Below, piece after piece: positions 10,754 through 22,394 of a DNA stretch of 64,000 nt. Each line of letters opens with the position of its first letter. Positions within the stretch are counted from its first letter, which is position 1. A program made the position numbers and the translations under genes. The notes under the pieces were generated by a model. The model worked only from the letters and a program-made list of their open reading frames with translations, was not told the DNA's origin and searched no databases. The DNA comes from Saccharina japonica (taxonomy: Eukaryota; Sar; Phaeophyceae; Laminariales; Laminariaceae), in contig MEHQ01000174.1 of the NCBI GenBank assembly GCA_008828725.1, positions 1,501,867 through 1,565,866 on the forward strand, read 5' to 3'.

Positions 10754-11650
10754 ACGGGTCAATTACCTATGCAGAGGTAATTACCGGCCTTCCTAGCCCA
10801 TACCATTACAACACGCAGCAGATCAATCGTTCGGAAAAGCCACTCAGCCAACCTAATAAAAAGGGCGAGAAACGATTCCTCTCGTTTATTCTACGGACGG
10901 CACCTGATTTCGTTTTATATATACAACGCAACTCCAATGAGATATCCATGGTTTTGTGAAAAGTAACCCATCTTGGGCCGTGGCAAGCTGTAACTTACTC
11001 GATTATAATGTAGGCGAGGAAGAACAATGCCAAACCGTATTTGCTCGCTCGATCCTAGTGACCACGACTATATATAATAGAAGCAGTATCGCCCAATTCG
11101 TCGTATTCCGAACGGTATGACCCGATACGTTATAGGCTGAATTATACTGCATGGAGCATATGTTGCGTTGCATGCAAAATCTAAAATTGGTTGTAGCAGC
11201 AGGCTACTGCATGTTTTGAGTCGTGCAGCACGCTGATTAACCCTTACCAGGTACGGGCTATAACCCTCCATACATAGCGTGTTGCTTTGCAACGTCGTAT
11301 CTCCGTGTCGTAGTTTAGTGACTACATAACTGATAGTTGTGTGTCCTCAGACTTGATATCCCTCTGGGATAAAGAATCAGCACCAGCACTGGTTGTGCTA
11401 GATGTCTGCGGGTCGAACATACGGTTCAATGTGAAGAACACAGACACACACAGCTAGTATTAGCTGATTACATCTCCGTCCCAGGTCCCAGCACAACTAC
11501 CCCTTTTGAGAAAAAATCGACGGGATAAATTGTAAATAGTAAGGGGTAACCGTTACCGTGTTTATGACCCACATATCACACCAGAGAAAGACTAAGTACA
11601 TAATATTATACTTCGTATATACGGAGGATGTCCCGTTCACTCTAAAGTTG
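10754..11650 (-). repeat. Repeat block C, inverted copy
   Basis: Reverse complement of 1241-2112 at high identity, including an SR1 copy (11291-11452) and the 74-codon frame (11068-11292). Its first 55 bp also pair with 12085-12140, extending the palindrome inward. Confidence 0.75.
11291..11452 (-). repeat. SR1 dispersed repeat copy 3
   Basis: Reverse complement of copy 1 (1416-1580), carried along with block C. Confidence 0.7.
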
Positions 11651-11717
11651 CGCATGCTAAAGCCGAGGTGAGGAGCACTGCTGTACGGGGTTGACGTGGA
11701 CCCTTGGCCAGGAGCAC
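11651..11717 (+). mobile_element. LINE-d: short RT fragment joined to block C
   Basis: CGCATGCTAAAGCCGAGG to GACGTGGACCCTTGGCCAGG, the same junction (block C into LINE) as at 1150-1245 but inverted. It is cut off at 11717 by the 120-bp repeat and has lost several bases relative to LINE-b. Confidence 0.65.
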
Positions 11718-11837
11718 TTTCGTATAGCTTGGATGGCATTCGTATTCGATATTCGGGGTATTTATAATATCTGTGGGCCATACTTGAAGCCCATCCCGAG
11801 CAGATGTCATCTGGCTCGGGGTTTAATATAAGCTGCT
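11718..11837 (+). repeat. 120-bp direct repeat, copy 1
   Basis: Identical base for base to 12141-12260. It begins TTTCGTATAGCTTGG and ends AATATAAGCTGCT. No terminal inverted repeat is clear. In both places it interrupts LINE or block C sequence, so it is younger than those repeats. Confidence 0.85.
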
Positions 11838-12084
11838 TCTCTTCTACGCTTGACTCTACGGAAAGTGAGTAACACCAAGGATGCTTAATAGACAAACCTG
11901 CAAGGGGATACTCTGTGTCTCACCCAGTCATATCACACGTGGCGTCGTTTCTTAGCCTAGCAACTTAGAGGTGTGGGAGGGGTTTTGAGGAGCCGCATCT
12001 TCGACTCATGTTCTAATTCGGGGAACTGGGATTTCCCCGTTTTTCCCATATTTCTGCATATACGGCTCATCAGGGTGGGCTAGT
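11838..12084. other. Unpaired centre of the giant palindrome
   Basis: About 247 bp with no match elsewhere in the window and no gene. It is the loop of the inverted structure. Confidence 0.6.
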
Positions 12085-12140
12085 GTAATGGTATGGGCTA
12101 GGAAGGCCGGTAATTACCTCTGCATAGGTAATTGACCCGT

Positions 12141-12260
12141 TTTCGTATAGCTTGGATGGCATTCGTATTCGATATTCGGGGTATTTATAATATCTGTGGG
12201 CCATACTTGAAGCCCATCCCGAGCAGATGTCATCTGGCTCGGGGTTTAATATAAGCTGCT
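12141..12260 (+). repeat. 120-bp direct repeat, copy 2
   Basis: Lies between the third block C end (12085-12140) and LINE-c. The corresponding site in the left arm is the single N at 10753, so the left copy is either missing or was not resolved in assembly. Confidence 0.85.
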
Positions 12261-12838
12261 AGGCGTCCTCCGCTGCATGCCGTAGCCGGCTCCTCTCCGC
12301 TTCCGCGCTGTGCCACCTCGCCAGGAAATGGTCCGCCGCCTCAACGACCCCCCGATACCAAACCCCACTCTTCTTAGCCGCCCTCTGCTATAGTAACGTC
12401 TCTGCTCCGAACACTAAAGGAGAGCTTGCTGTGGAGCCCGCTGTCGATCGAAAAACCCTGAGGTCATCTGCTATACATTAGGCCCAGTTCTTTTCTGGGT
12501 GGCCAGGTCCCGGGCTCGTCCCACCGACGATCGCCCCAAACATCACCCGTCGAGTCAGCCGCTCATTGGTCGTGCGCTGTAAGGCCCCCGCAAAGACGAG
12601 GCGTCGTTTGCGGATGGTCGTTTCAACGCTCTCGCATTGTGCCTTCTTGAGAGCCTTGGCGTACGACATGAGATGGTCGGTGCGTTGTCGGCGCTGGAAA
12701 CCAATGATCCGTAGGAGGAAGTTGTGGTGTGCCGTTTGGAGCTCAGCGAAGTGTTCCTTGCCAAGGGTCCACGTCACACACCCGTACAGCAGTGTCTCCA
12801 TCACCTCGGCCTTTAGCATGCGCACTACAGGAGCATAA
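12261..12838 (-). mobile_element. LINE-c: best-preserved RT C-terminal fragment
   Basis: The minus-strand frame 12936-12478 is open across RMLKAEVMETLLYGC, LLRIIGFQRRQRTDHL, SYAKALKKAQCESVE, TTIRKRRLVFAGALQ, TTNERLTRRVMFG and PGPGHPEKNWA, then meets TAA. Downstream same-frame sequence continues to RHAAEDA. These are the post-RT motifs of LINE ORF2-type proteins. The first 37 codons of the open frame, which include a hydrophobic VFVLVW-like stretch, come from non-LINE arm sequence. Confidence 0.8.
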
Positions 12839-13162
12839 ACATTCAGCAGCAGCAGAACCACTTCCACAAATACATGTTCAGCATATCTACACCATACCAG
12901 CACGAAAACGAAGATCACCCTCATCGTGAGCAGCAACGACTACTACAGCTGTAGTGTAGTGCTGTAAGTTGTCCTTTTCAGTGTCTAATGGATCTTGCTT
13001 TTCGTAGGGGGAGTACTCGTATACTTCAATTCGTGTTATTTGTTGGTTTTGCTGAACGGGTAGTATTTTCACATAAGTTTTGGGCAAGATCATACACAAC
13101 ATTATGCACACTGTTTGCCGTGACGGATACATATCTGCCTGGTTATGTACGTGTTCTATAGC

Positions 13163-13546
13163 TTAACACAGCCTTCCTTTTGAGTACGTATCATATATAC
13201 CTGTATACGTCCAAGGTTTCGTTTCGGTTTTCTTCGACTTCTTAGGTGTCACACGACCCTTTAAGGGGGTGTAGCACAAGTACAGCAGATACTTTCTAAC
13301 ACTTTTTTTTCTATGACTTAGCTCGATGGCCAACACCATGCCACCACGAGCATACTTTGTGCTACGATTGCGTCCATCGTAGCCTATTGCCGTACTATCT
13401 GTACCCGTAAACTTATTCCGAGTACGTACGTACATGTACACAATCGAACAGTATACATTTTCGCTGTACTGGACGGACGTCATCATGTTTCTACTACTTC
13501 GATTTAATATTGCTCTAGGTATCGATTCAGGGGGCACGATGAACAT
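13163..13546 (-). other. Open frame conserved in both arms (right-arm copy)
   Basis: 127 codons, longer at the N-terminus than the left copy. Function unknown; see 9527-9856. Confidence 0.3.
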
Positions 13547-14178
13547 CCAGCTGACGGGTTGACTCTTCTATTCTTGGGTACACATCGCTGGTATTCACAC
13601 CACGATTTATTTTCCTAATTGACTTTGCTCATACCAGGTACTACACGGTAGCATTCATACGAGCACGTAGGCACGTCTATACTGGACACTGGGAACACAT
13701 GCCAGTTTTATCAAATGTCTCTTCAAATTCCCAATGTCGATTGCTGGACAATTGAATATTCATACGTACTGGTACATAGTAGGGCATCGTTATTTTGTCC
13801 CACCGACTTTCTATGTTTCTCCACGTTTACATACTATTTTCGGGGCTCTGTTATTGTTGTATTCAATTGAGGCGGCCGGTTGCAAGTACAGTAAAATAAT
13901 TGTCTACCCTTTCGTTGTAGAGTATGACTTTGTGGTCATGCACAACCAAGATTAGCTTTTCTGACACAAGTACAGCCATATCGCTGCCGTTATCACACGG
14001 GGCTCAATATGGAGTAAACTTTGTTTTCACTGTTTTCCATTCTGCCGCTGCCTTTGCCCACGACTGAATATATATTATGTTGTACCTTTCTTTCATTATC
14101 ATATTTACATTTTTGAGGATCGTGTTTCTACACGGTAAGCGTTACCCTAGCTACTGAATTCCAAATCGGGGGCGTGTT

Positions 14179-14723
14179 CATATGAACGTTGACATCCGTA
14201 CGTATATACTGTGACGTACAGTCACCACGCACGGATACAAGTACATGGGTATGTTAGTTTCGATGTTCGGATAAATACAATATGCTTATAGATTACGAGT
14301 TTGTCTTACTCATAGTGCGCTCTATTGTGTGTCCAAAGTATCTGCATCAGAAACGATGCTGAGCACGTTGCTAGAACATTACCATAGTGTTTTAGAGAAC
14401 ATTACAGGGAACAGTACGGACTATGGTAGAGTATAACTGTCTGTAGCATGGGCATTGTACTGAGGTGATCAGGTGCAGGCATTGTCCACCTCCATCACCT
14501 CAATCCACTCTACTCTACTCCACTCCTCCACTTTTTTCCACTCACGTCTTCTCTTCTTCTCATTTTCTCTTGATCTCAGATCAACCTTCTTTCCACTAGG
14601 GCCACATAAGCGCCTTTTCAAACTATGCTTTTTGTTTACAAGTGATCTTCACGGACACTTCGGTGCCACCTCTGTAACCTCTCTTCACAGAGACAGAGCC
14701 TCGACACATCGTCATTATTTCAG
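14179..14723 (+). repeat. R600 dispersed repeat copy c
   Basis: Begins CATATGAACGTT and ends CATTATTTCAG. It closely parallels copies a and d and mirrors copy b. Confidence 0.7.
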
Positions 14724-14744
14724 TACTTGGCATAATCGATGGGT

Positions 14745-15600
14745 CACTCACAGAAGGGTCTCGAGTGATCGTATAGGTCGTAGAAGCTGTCAATACAGGG
14801 TAGGTGGTGATGTCGTCGCCTGATAAGAAGGACCTGACATTTTTGCCGATTGTCTTGGCACCATCCCATATGCGACACATGCATGTACAGCAAAGAAGGC
14901 AGACGACGCCGTTGTGGTGACCGGGAGCGCAAATTGACGACAAAACAGCGTTCGCATAGTCTTGGCAAAATTTTCTTTGAGCATTGTGGAGGGTGGTTCG
15001 CCCGAACATCGCCATATCTCTGCAAGCTCTCAGCACTCACCAAATCAGTGTAGGGCATCCAGACCTCGGGTGTAAGTAAGTCATCCGGACTTACGAACCG
15101 GGTGTAGGGGACCCCTGAAACATCCTGAACGTGTGCCCCTCCCAAGAATATAGAAACGGACGAACTGTTCGATGACCAAAACCGAGGGCAAAAACAAAGA
15201 AAAACAAGTACAGCGGGTAAGCTCAAGACGAATAATGTCCTACGGTAGATGATGCAACCGTAAACGAACTAGGGGATTATGAACTGGCCGTGATATCAAC
15301 TGGCAAGGCAAAGTCGACGAAACGCTTGCCATTCCATTGAAACGACACGGAATTCACCACCTTCCTCAGATGACTATTGTACCAAGCACAAAATGCAATT
15401 TCCGGATGTCCGATATACAGAAGTATTTTCACCAGATAGGCCCCGACCAAACAATTGTAGGATGAAAACGCCACCCAAGTATCTACATGTTCTGGTTTCT
15501 GAAATGCCTGTTGCTCACCTGTAGTCGAGGCTTGTCTCGTTGTCTGAGATCCATTTCATCTGCGCTCCGCACATTGGGGGCAAAAAAACAAGTATAGGTC
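14745..15600 (-). pseudogene. Decayed coding-like stretch (right-arm copy)
   Basis: Minus-strand frames here are longer than in the left arm. One (15226-14744) is 160 codons and contains LGGAHVQDVSG and PDDLLTPEVWMPYTDL. An overlapping frame carries YANAVLSSICAPGHH and TIGKNVRSFLSGDD. Switching frame near 15020 gives the most protein-like reading, so at least one frameshift is inferred. An earlier piece (15474-15277) has NCLVGAYLVKILLYIGHPE and GKRFVDFALPVDI. No family is recognised. Confidence 0.35.
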
Positions 15601-16244
15601 CACTCAGGGGTGCACGCCAAACACTAACGAAATGTGACACCCCACTACGTATTTTCGAGACCCAGACAGCGGGAAGTCATACTAAAACTAAGTTAAACAA
15701 CCCATAATAAAATCCTAATGGCGAGTTCGTCCGGAACTCTCATCCCACGGGTTTGTTTTCCACAACTAATATGTTTAGAGTGTGGTGTCGTTTTGACGTT
15801 CTGCTGCGCACCTCTGCTCCACTGCACGCTTTCGCATCACGCCAGAAGATAATTGTTGGTTGATAATATATTTGAGTCTCTTGAAATTACATTTCGTTAG
15901 AGACGACCGACGTCGAAACCTACAGGCGTACGAGGGGGGTTATAATTCACGACAATAGACGACAGTGATCCGGTTTCCCTCGTGAAAAAGCGTTTAAAGG
16001 CAGACACAGCATCTACGCGTGGCGGGTGCTGTTTGCGGCCACCGTCGATGAAAAGGGTTGTGGTTTCTCTTGAAACTAGTCAGACGTTGATAAAAGGAAT
16101 AATGGAGTTGCGCGTCCTTGCGCGGGCGGCATTGGTCATGATTTAATCCGCGTCGTTCATTGAAGGTACAGGAGTAACCATTGGAGAAGGAAAATTTTTC
16201 CAAGCGAAATTCGCTTGACGTGCTTTTTTGTTTTCGATCAAATC

Positions 16245-16495
16245 ACACAATTACCGAACAGTCCAGCCTGAAGATACGTATATACACCATGGGCTCTTTG
16301 CCCCACCGATCGGTTTGACGGAAGAAAAGGCCTGTACGCGAACACAAGGGCATGCGGTGCCCCTCAATTCAACGCCGGTGTCATTTGAGCCCTTGTGGCG
16401 GTGGCACTGTCCTCAGATTTGCCGGCAAAGTGTGTCTCTACGATTTGAACAAACACTGCGAGTAGGTAGTCCAGCTGTGTCCACCAGGAATAATA
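16245..16495 (-). repeat. FB1-derived terminal-repeat fragment in the right arm
   Basis: Mirror of 6545-6790, with the phrases CATTTGAGCCCTTGTGGCGG and TTTGCCGGCAAAGTGTGTCT. Confidence 0.65.
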
Positions 16496-16629
16496 ATAGG
16501 GCCAGAGGCAGGCCGAAACCTTCTTTTAAACAAGGGCTGTGGACCACCGCAAAACGTATAGCAACACCGTAACGTGGACAATGTTTTGGGTTAACCCTTG
16601 CAGTATGCGGTGTGTGCGCTCATCCTGGT

Positions 16630-16644
16630 CTAACCCTAACCCTA
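16630..16644 (-). repeat. Short TTAGGG-type motif, mirror copy
   Basis: CTAACCCTAACCCTA, the mirror of 6387-6401. Confidence 0.5.
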
Positions 16645-16839
16645 GAGAAATCATATAGCTGAACGAACGTTCATTCGGCGCACGGAAAAATACAGCACAG
16701 CGAAGATATTTACCTCGGGCAAGGGCCCATATTCCTACAAGTAGGTGGAAACAGCGCGTAGGGGCAATTGGGCAAAGCCCGAAGGTATATACATAAAACA
16801 ATATAAAACAAAACAGCAGCTGCGAGATCGAGAATTTCA

Positions 16840-19800
16840 CCGAAACTCATATTTGCAAGCCGATGGTGATATATGGATGTACCGCGGGAAGTATACCCGC
16901 AGTGGTTCGGAAGAACGTTATCAACCGACGATCACGATATGTAATACACTACGATCAGGGTCGAGTCGTGCGGTGCCTACGAAGGAACACGCCTAAACCA
17001 CATGAAACCCATAGCAGCAGTGCGAAACGCGCACCGATGTCAGGGTTAGGACTGTACTCAGAGTGAATTCGAAACATGCTATCTATCGACGAGAACGATC
17101 GGTGATATACTACACCCAGGGCCACGTTGTGTGATGCCTGTGACAAAAATACGCCTAAACCACACGAAACCGATAGCAGTGCCAAGCACGCACCGATATC
17201 AGGGTCAGGAGACACCAAGCAAGACCATAACGTCGCAGTGTATAGTGACGATACATGGACACGTCAACAGGAGAGAAAGGTCACGCAGAGGTATGTATCA
17301 CAGCCGCTCGTATGCCGTGGTCGCAACGGGTCGTCGGTAACGAACTCCAATCGCCTTAAACATACAACGGCGTTAAACATGTCTGTTCAGCATGATCGGG
17401 TACTTGATGGAGTTGACCAGGCAAGTAACGCACGAGGCCGAGCTGGCATGAGACAGCGGTCGCCTCGCGTGTCATAAATAGCCAAGTCCCAGGAGTAGCT
17501 GGGACACATAACGGAAATAAGTAACAATACGCGAAGGGCCCCCAACGTTCGCGTGGCGAAAGCCCGCGGATCGGCTGGAAAGGGGCGGTAGCTGAGTCAT
17601 TGTTCGCCTTGCGTGTCCAGATGTGTTTGCCAGAGTACACACCCAGGAGGTGTGCAGAGGGCGAAACGGCGGAACAATAGGCCGCCCATTCACCGTAGGC
17701 GTCGAATGGAACGTCGACTGCTAACCCTACACGCAAACAGAGGAGAACCAGGGGTTACCTCATCCGGATGTCGATAGGCATGTTCGGATCAAATCAGGGC
17801 GCTACGCTCCACCAATTTGCGTTAGACACCGGGGCACATAAGACATGTGCAGTGCGGGCAGGCCGATCGCACCGAGGAGTGCTGACGAAAGGGCGTAGAA
17901 CTTGATTAAGGCGTTAGTTACACCGGCTTCGCAGGCCAGCCACCGTGCCAACCGAACGGAAAGCGGCAGGGTCGGACATGGGAGACACACGCACCCAAAG
18001 GAATATCAAGAGTCACCTTGCCCGTTTGTAACTAGATGTATTCGGGGCAGACCAGGGCGATATGCCCGGGTAAGGGGTCAGCGATACATATACACATAAA
18101 GAATGTGCAGTTCTGACAGGCTAATCACATCGAGGGGTGCTCACGTATGTACGTCAGCATTCCATTACGACCATACGTACACCCGTCATCCAGGCCACCT
18201 ACAATACTCGCCGAACCTAACGTGGGGCGGTTGGGCAGGGCGGGATAAACGCAATCAGAGGTAAACTGAGGACTAACGTATTCGTCTGTAAGATATACGT
18301 TCGGATCAAGGCAGGACGTTGGGCGCGACTAAGTCGCGAGAGGGGTGCAATTTCTTACGTATGTAGGTCCGCACTCGATCGGCGGCCTTACTTCGATAGC
18401 TGTTATGATCGTAAATAATAGATTTAACAAAACCCCGGCAGAGGATAACCGTCACAGGAACATTGGGGGGGCACGGGAGCCGATACCGGCCAGTGAGAAT
18501 GACGCCTTAGCCTATAAAAAACAACAACAGTACCACCACCACGATAGGAAGGGGCCTCAGAAGCACACGTCTGGGTCGAACGCGGTCTATTGAGGATCTC
18601 ACAAGGCGTACACGGAACAACTCAAGTATTCACTGGAGACCGTTTCCATGCCGTAGTGGGACCCCTGGTTCCACCAGTACTGGAGCGTGTAGATAAGGGT
18701 AGCCTCGGGCGCAAAGGAGAGAACGAAATATATCGAGCAGTACCTGGCACCAGGCCAACAGGGCTGTTATCTAATTTGCGGGTCCGGAGGAGATCAGCTC
18801 GGAAGGGGGGAGCGAAAACCCGCGGAAATGTGCCGAGATGAGTGGGGCGTATCGTGGCGTGAGTGACGGCGGTGGTTCCGATAATCGTAGGGTGATATTG
18901 ACGCAGTTGTACACATCGTCGCCAGGCGACGACCTACGTTCCTCGCGTACAGGGTAAATACGTGAATAAATGCGAAATGGAGCAGTAGACTCAGCTAAAG
19001 CGCCCACTAGACAAGCACCGACCGAAGGCAATAGTACCAAGACAAACCGACCGAACGCCTCGCAAAAACAATGAACAGGATATTGAGCGTGGAGAAGTCT
19101 GAATGGTTTTGGAGCATTAGGGGAACTCGGTCTTCAAACTGCCGACAGTGTACCCTAGGTAACGGTCGTACTAGGTATGAGAAACCGACGTGCACACACG
19201 CAGTATACGACAGTGTTGAACTCCCAATATATCAGAGTGCGGGGCCTTCCGCGACGCGGAGAGTCACCGGAATCTCCCTCCTGTCACGTCTGAAGACTCA
19301 TCCATAAAATGGGAGAACAACTACCGACATTCAAAAACACTTGCCACAAACACTCTCGAGCAGGTGCTGGAATAACGAAAAGGGGTTTGGGGTTTTGGTA
19401 GCAGAGACTTTTCAGAATACGTACTCAACGTAATGGTTCGAATCTTACCGTACGGTGCCGATAAATCTACATTACATATTAAGCCGCAATACAGCCTCGA
19501 TTGTCGATGGTCGGTCTAGATCGGATGGGTTCGGATATCGAGCCATCTCCCCGACACGCTCTACGAGTGAGTGCGTTCCGGTTGAAATAATATCGAACGT
19601 TTTTGAAACATCGTCTCTGCGTCTCGATTTATGCAAGGCCCAAGGTTTAAATACTTCACTTTTGACCATTCAACGGAAGGCACGGGTGGATACGTCGTCG
19701 CACAAGCGTACGTCGGGCCATAGTACGGGGGTTGTTCCTGCAGCTACCATTAATACTACAATTGGGCAGTGCAGCATGGTTTTGTGCTTTCCAAAGCTCG

Positions 19801-21300
19801 TGTGAAATGTGGAGGCCGGGATTTGAAGCGATGCAACAAACGAGGAAAACATATCAACGAGAAGGAAGTCATGTGGACTCCAACGATAAGAGTGCGATTT
19901 CAACATACTTCGGCATCAAGTGACAAGAGTGGAACTTAGCAGAGATTAGGGCGACATACAGTAGTTGGTGCAGACGGGTCGACAACGGAATGGAGATGTC
20001 CATGCGAAATGAAATTACTCGGGGGAGATGCACGTAACACAGCCCAATACACGCACGTATATAACTGTCGCCAAACCGGACACTGATGCCAGTGAGCGGG
20101 AGGCACGGCGAGGGTGCGGCTACCGTAATTATTCCCGCGACGTCTGGCGCTGTGGCCGTGTTTGGTTTGTGCTCACCAGAGCAAATCCAGTGGCGAGCAA
20201 CCCCTGACGGTTGTGTTACTGCTAATATTACAGTAGAGACTCAGCATGCCTGCGGAACCGTACTTGGGTATGTACTGTTAGGCCTGTCCAGTAATTCGAC
20301 ACACACACAACAACATCGTTCAACTACGGCGTACTCAGCGACTTCATACGAGGCAGGTTCACACTGCGTAGAAGTATTGCAGAGAGCACCTGACGGTACG
20401 AGGCGCAAATGGTACGTTGGTGAGACTCTAGTTTTGCAACTGCGACATCAGCACAGTCGTCTACCAGGTATATACCGTTTAAATACAGCGTATCTACATG
20501 AACAGATACATAGGAGTGCTTATTGCTGTCATGCATGAGACTGACAAGACATAGTCCGTTGCGGTGTGTGATTTGTCGTGTCACCTCTACTTCCACATAC
20601 GGCCTCGCGGAACCTCCGGGACACACGACATCAAAGGCTTCTGTCTCCACCTGTCCCATGTCGAACGTGACGCAGGAAGGAGACTGGTAGAGAGCAGCGG
20701 GGGCGGGCGCACAAAATATTACATAATATTAGTGCAGACCCCGGTATCAGTATCTGTATTGTGTGCAGTTGAGGGGTTATGCAGGTGTATGCACAACGTC
20801 ATCGCAAAGTGATCAGTACCTTGTTCGCTGCGGCGCGCTCCTACTGGTCCGCGTGTGGCCAACGTCAGAGGTGGCATACTTGACCTTTGAATCAGTAGAG
20901 TTGTATGGTGACATCATTGGGGGGAGTATCGTTATAGTATGTTTTTTCATGTTTGTCTTCGGACAATGGGCAGTATGTGCTTAAACATCGACATTTCATA
21001 AACGCTAACATACACCATAACTATGAACATAAACAAGAGAAACCATCGAATACACGGTATTCCGATGGACGCCTCAAACAGTGTGACTCGGGTATTTAGC
21101 TGTGAACGCCGACCTAGATATACTACATATTTAAGCCTTCCAAGCAGCGCAATCGATCTGAGGGCGGGCGCCAACGACGCTAAGGCACGCATGCAACGAC
21201 GATTTACTACAAATGGCAGCTTACAATGTCAAGGACCTGTTATTATTGTTTGGTTAACCCCTATAAATGCAAAAATATACTAAAGTGCTCAGAGGGCCAG
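16840..21300. other. Gene-free region with decayed tandem repeats
   Basis: No open frame here has coding character or splice context. Two diverged units of about 140 bp lie at 16910-17050 and 17080-17215, sharing CGCCTAAACCACA, GAAACC.ATAGCAG and CGCACCGAT.TCAGGGT. Looser repetition of GTTCGGATCAA..CAGG and GAGG.GTGC phrases runs from 17785 to 18360 with a spacing of about 250 bp. The remainder is even in composition and lacks the microsatellites seen elsewhere. Confidence 0.4.
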
Positions 21301-22394
21301 TTTATCGCGTACACACATGTGTGTCTGTTTTTGGGTGCGCGATCCAGAGCGCTTCAGCCCCGTCTTAGCCCAAGGGCAGAAAGGCTGGGTGCCACAACCA
21401 ATTGAACACTGGGTCTAGCACCGCGTCGCGTCGGGGTCAGCCGGGGCGGTCGCCCGGAGATGAAAACAATCCCGACCTGTTTCCCGAGCCGATCCTCGAG
21501 GGAGACGCATTGCTTCCGGATGAAGGTTCACATTAAAAATCAGGCGCCTTATTGTATGTGAGGCATGGCACCAGTGTTGCTCCTGTCTTTAATACTGTCC
21601 ATATTGAAAAACAGGCATCCTACTGGTCGAATGCAGCAGCACTACATATGAGGTGGGATTACACGACGAGCGTGCATCTACCATCATGTATCTCACAGCC
21701 AATCGACAGCACACCAGGAACAAAAGAAGCAGCACCAGCACCAGACCCAGCAGAAGCGAACAGACAGCAGAGGCAGCCGCAGAACACCGCGTCTCATGCC
21801 TCGCCTAGCCGTGGCCGTGGCACAATCTCGAGGCAGTTATGGCAGCCATCAAGCCAGCCTTGCTGCTGACTTACAATTTCGAATGACAACTCTGGCAGCT
21901 GATTGGTTGCCCAACCCATGCCGGAGGCCGCTAGATATTTATAAAGTATTGGTGTTGCACAGAGCCATCGAGGTTCCGCCACACCCGGGGAGGATAGGGA
22001 CCCATCTTCGTTTACTCGATCCCTCCATATCTCTACAACTCCGAACAGCCGGGGACAGACACAGGGATCCCCCGGGTCGACATCGCTAGGCACGATGTGG
22101 AAACCCCACTTCCATCAGCTGGTCGCTGAATGGCTGAGGCTTATGGAGCGAGCGGCACCCTGAAAATATAACATACCATCCACGGATTATAAACCCTTTC
22201 ATACATGTACCACTTTATTATCCCGGGGACGGAAACGGTTATCCCTCAGGTTGATACTGCCCCTAACGGTGTGGAAACCTCATTCCCACATCCTATTTTA
22301 TGTATCATGGAGCCAGCGCGTGGCAAGAGTTGCCCCTCGGGACAACGTCGAGGTCTCGCCGCACCCGGTGACGATTCAATATCCTCCTCTGATA
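21301..22394. other. No gene recognised
   Basis: Overlapping open frames at 21552-21869 and 21794-22093 lack domains or splice signals. A CAG/CCAGCAC-rich patch lies at 21720-21780. Confidence 0.4.

Larger units (their letters stand above)
12261..16839 (-). repeat. Right arm of the giant palindrome (4.58 kb)
   Basis: Reverse complement of 6192-10752, with the same internal order mirrored: LINE-c, conserved open frame, R600 copy c, decayed coding-like stretch, FB1 fragment, TTAGGG-type motif, outer end. It generally looks better preserved than the left arm and has no N. Confidence 0.85.

Noticed and set aside
6387..16644. Palindrome as fused telomeres
   Set aside because: The TTAGGG-type motif is only two to three units, lies about 200 bp inside the arms and is not at the palindrome centre.
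19380..19455. tRNA gene suggested by GGTTCGAATC
   Set aside because: Flanking bases do not form a T-stem or acceptor stem, and no A box is positioned upstream.
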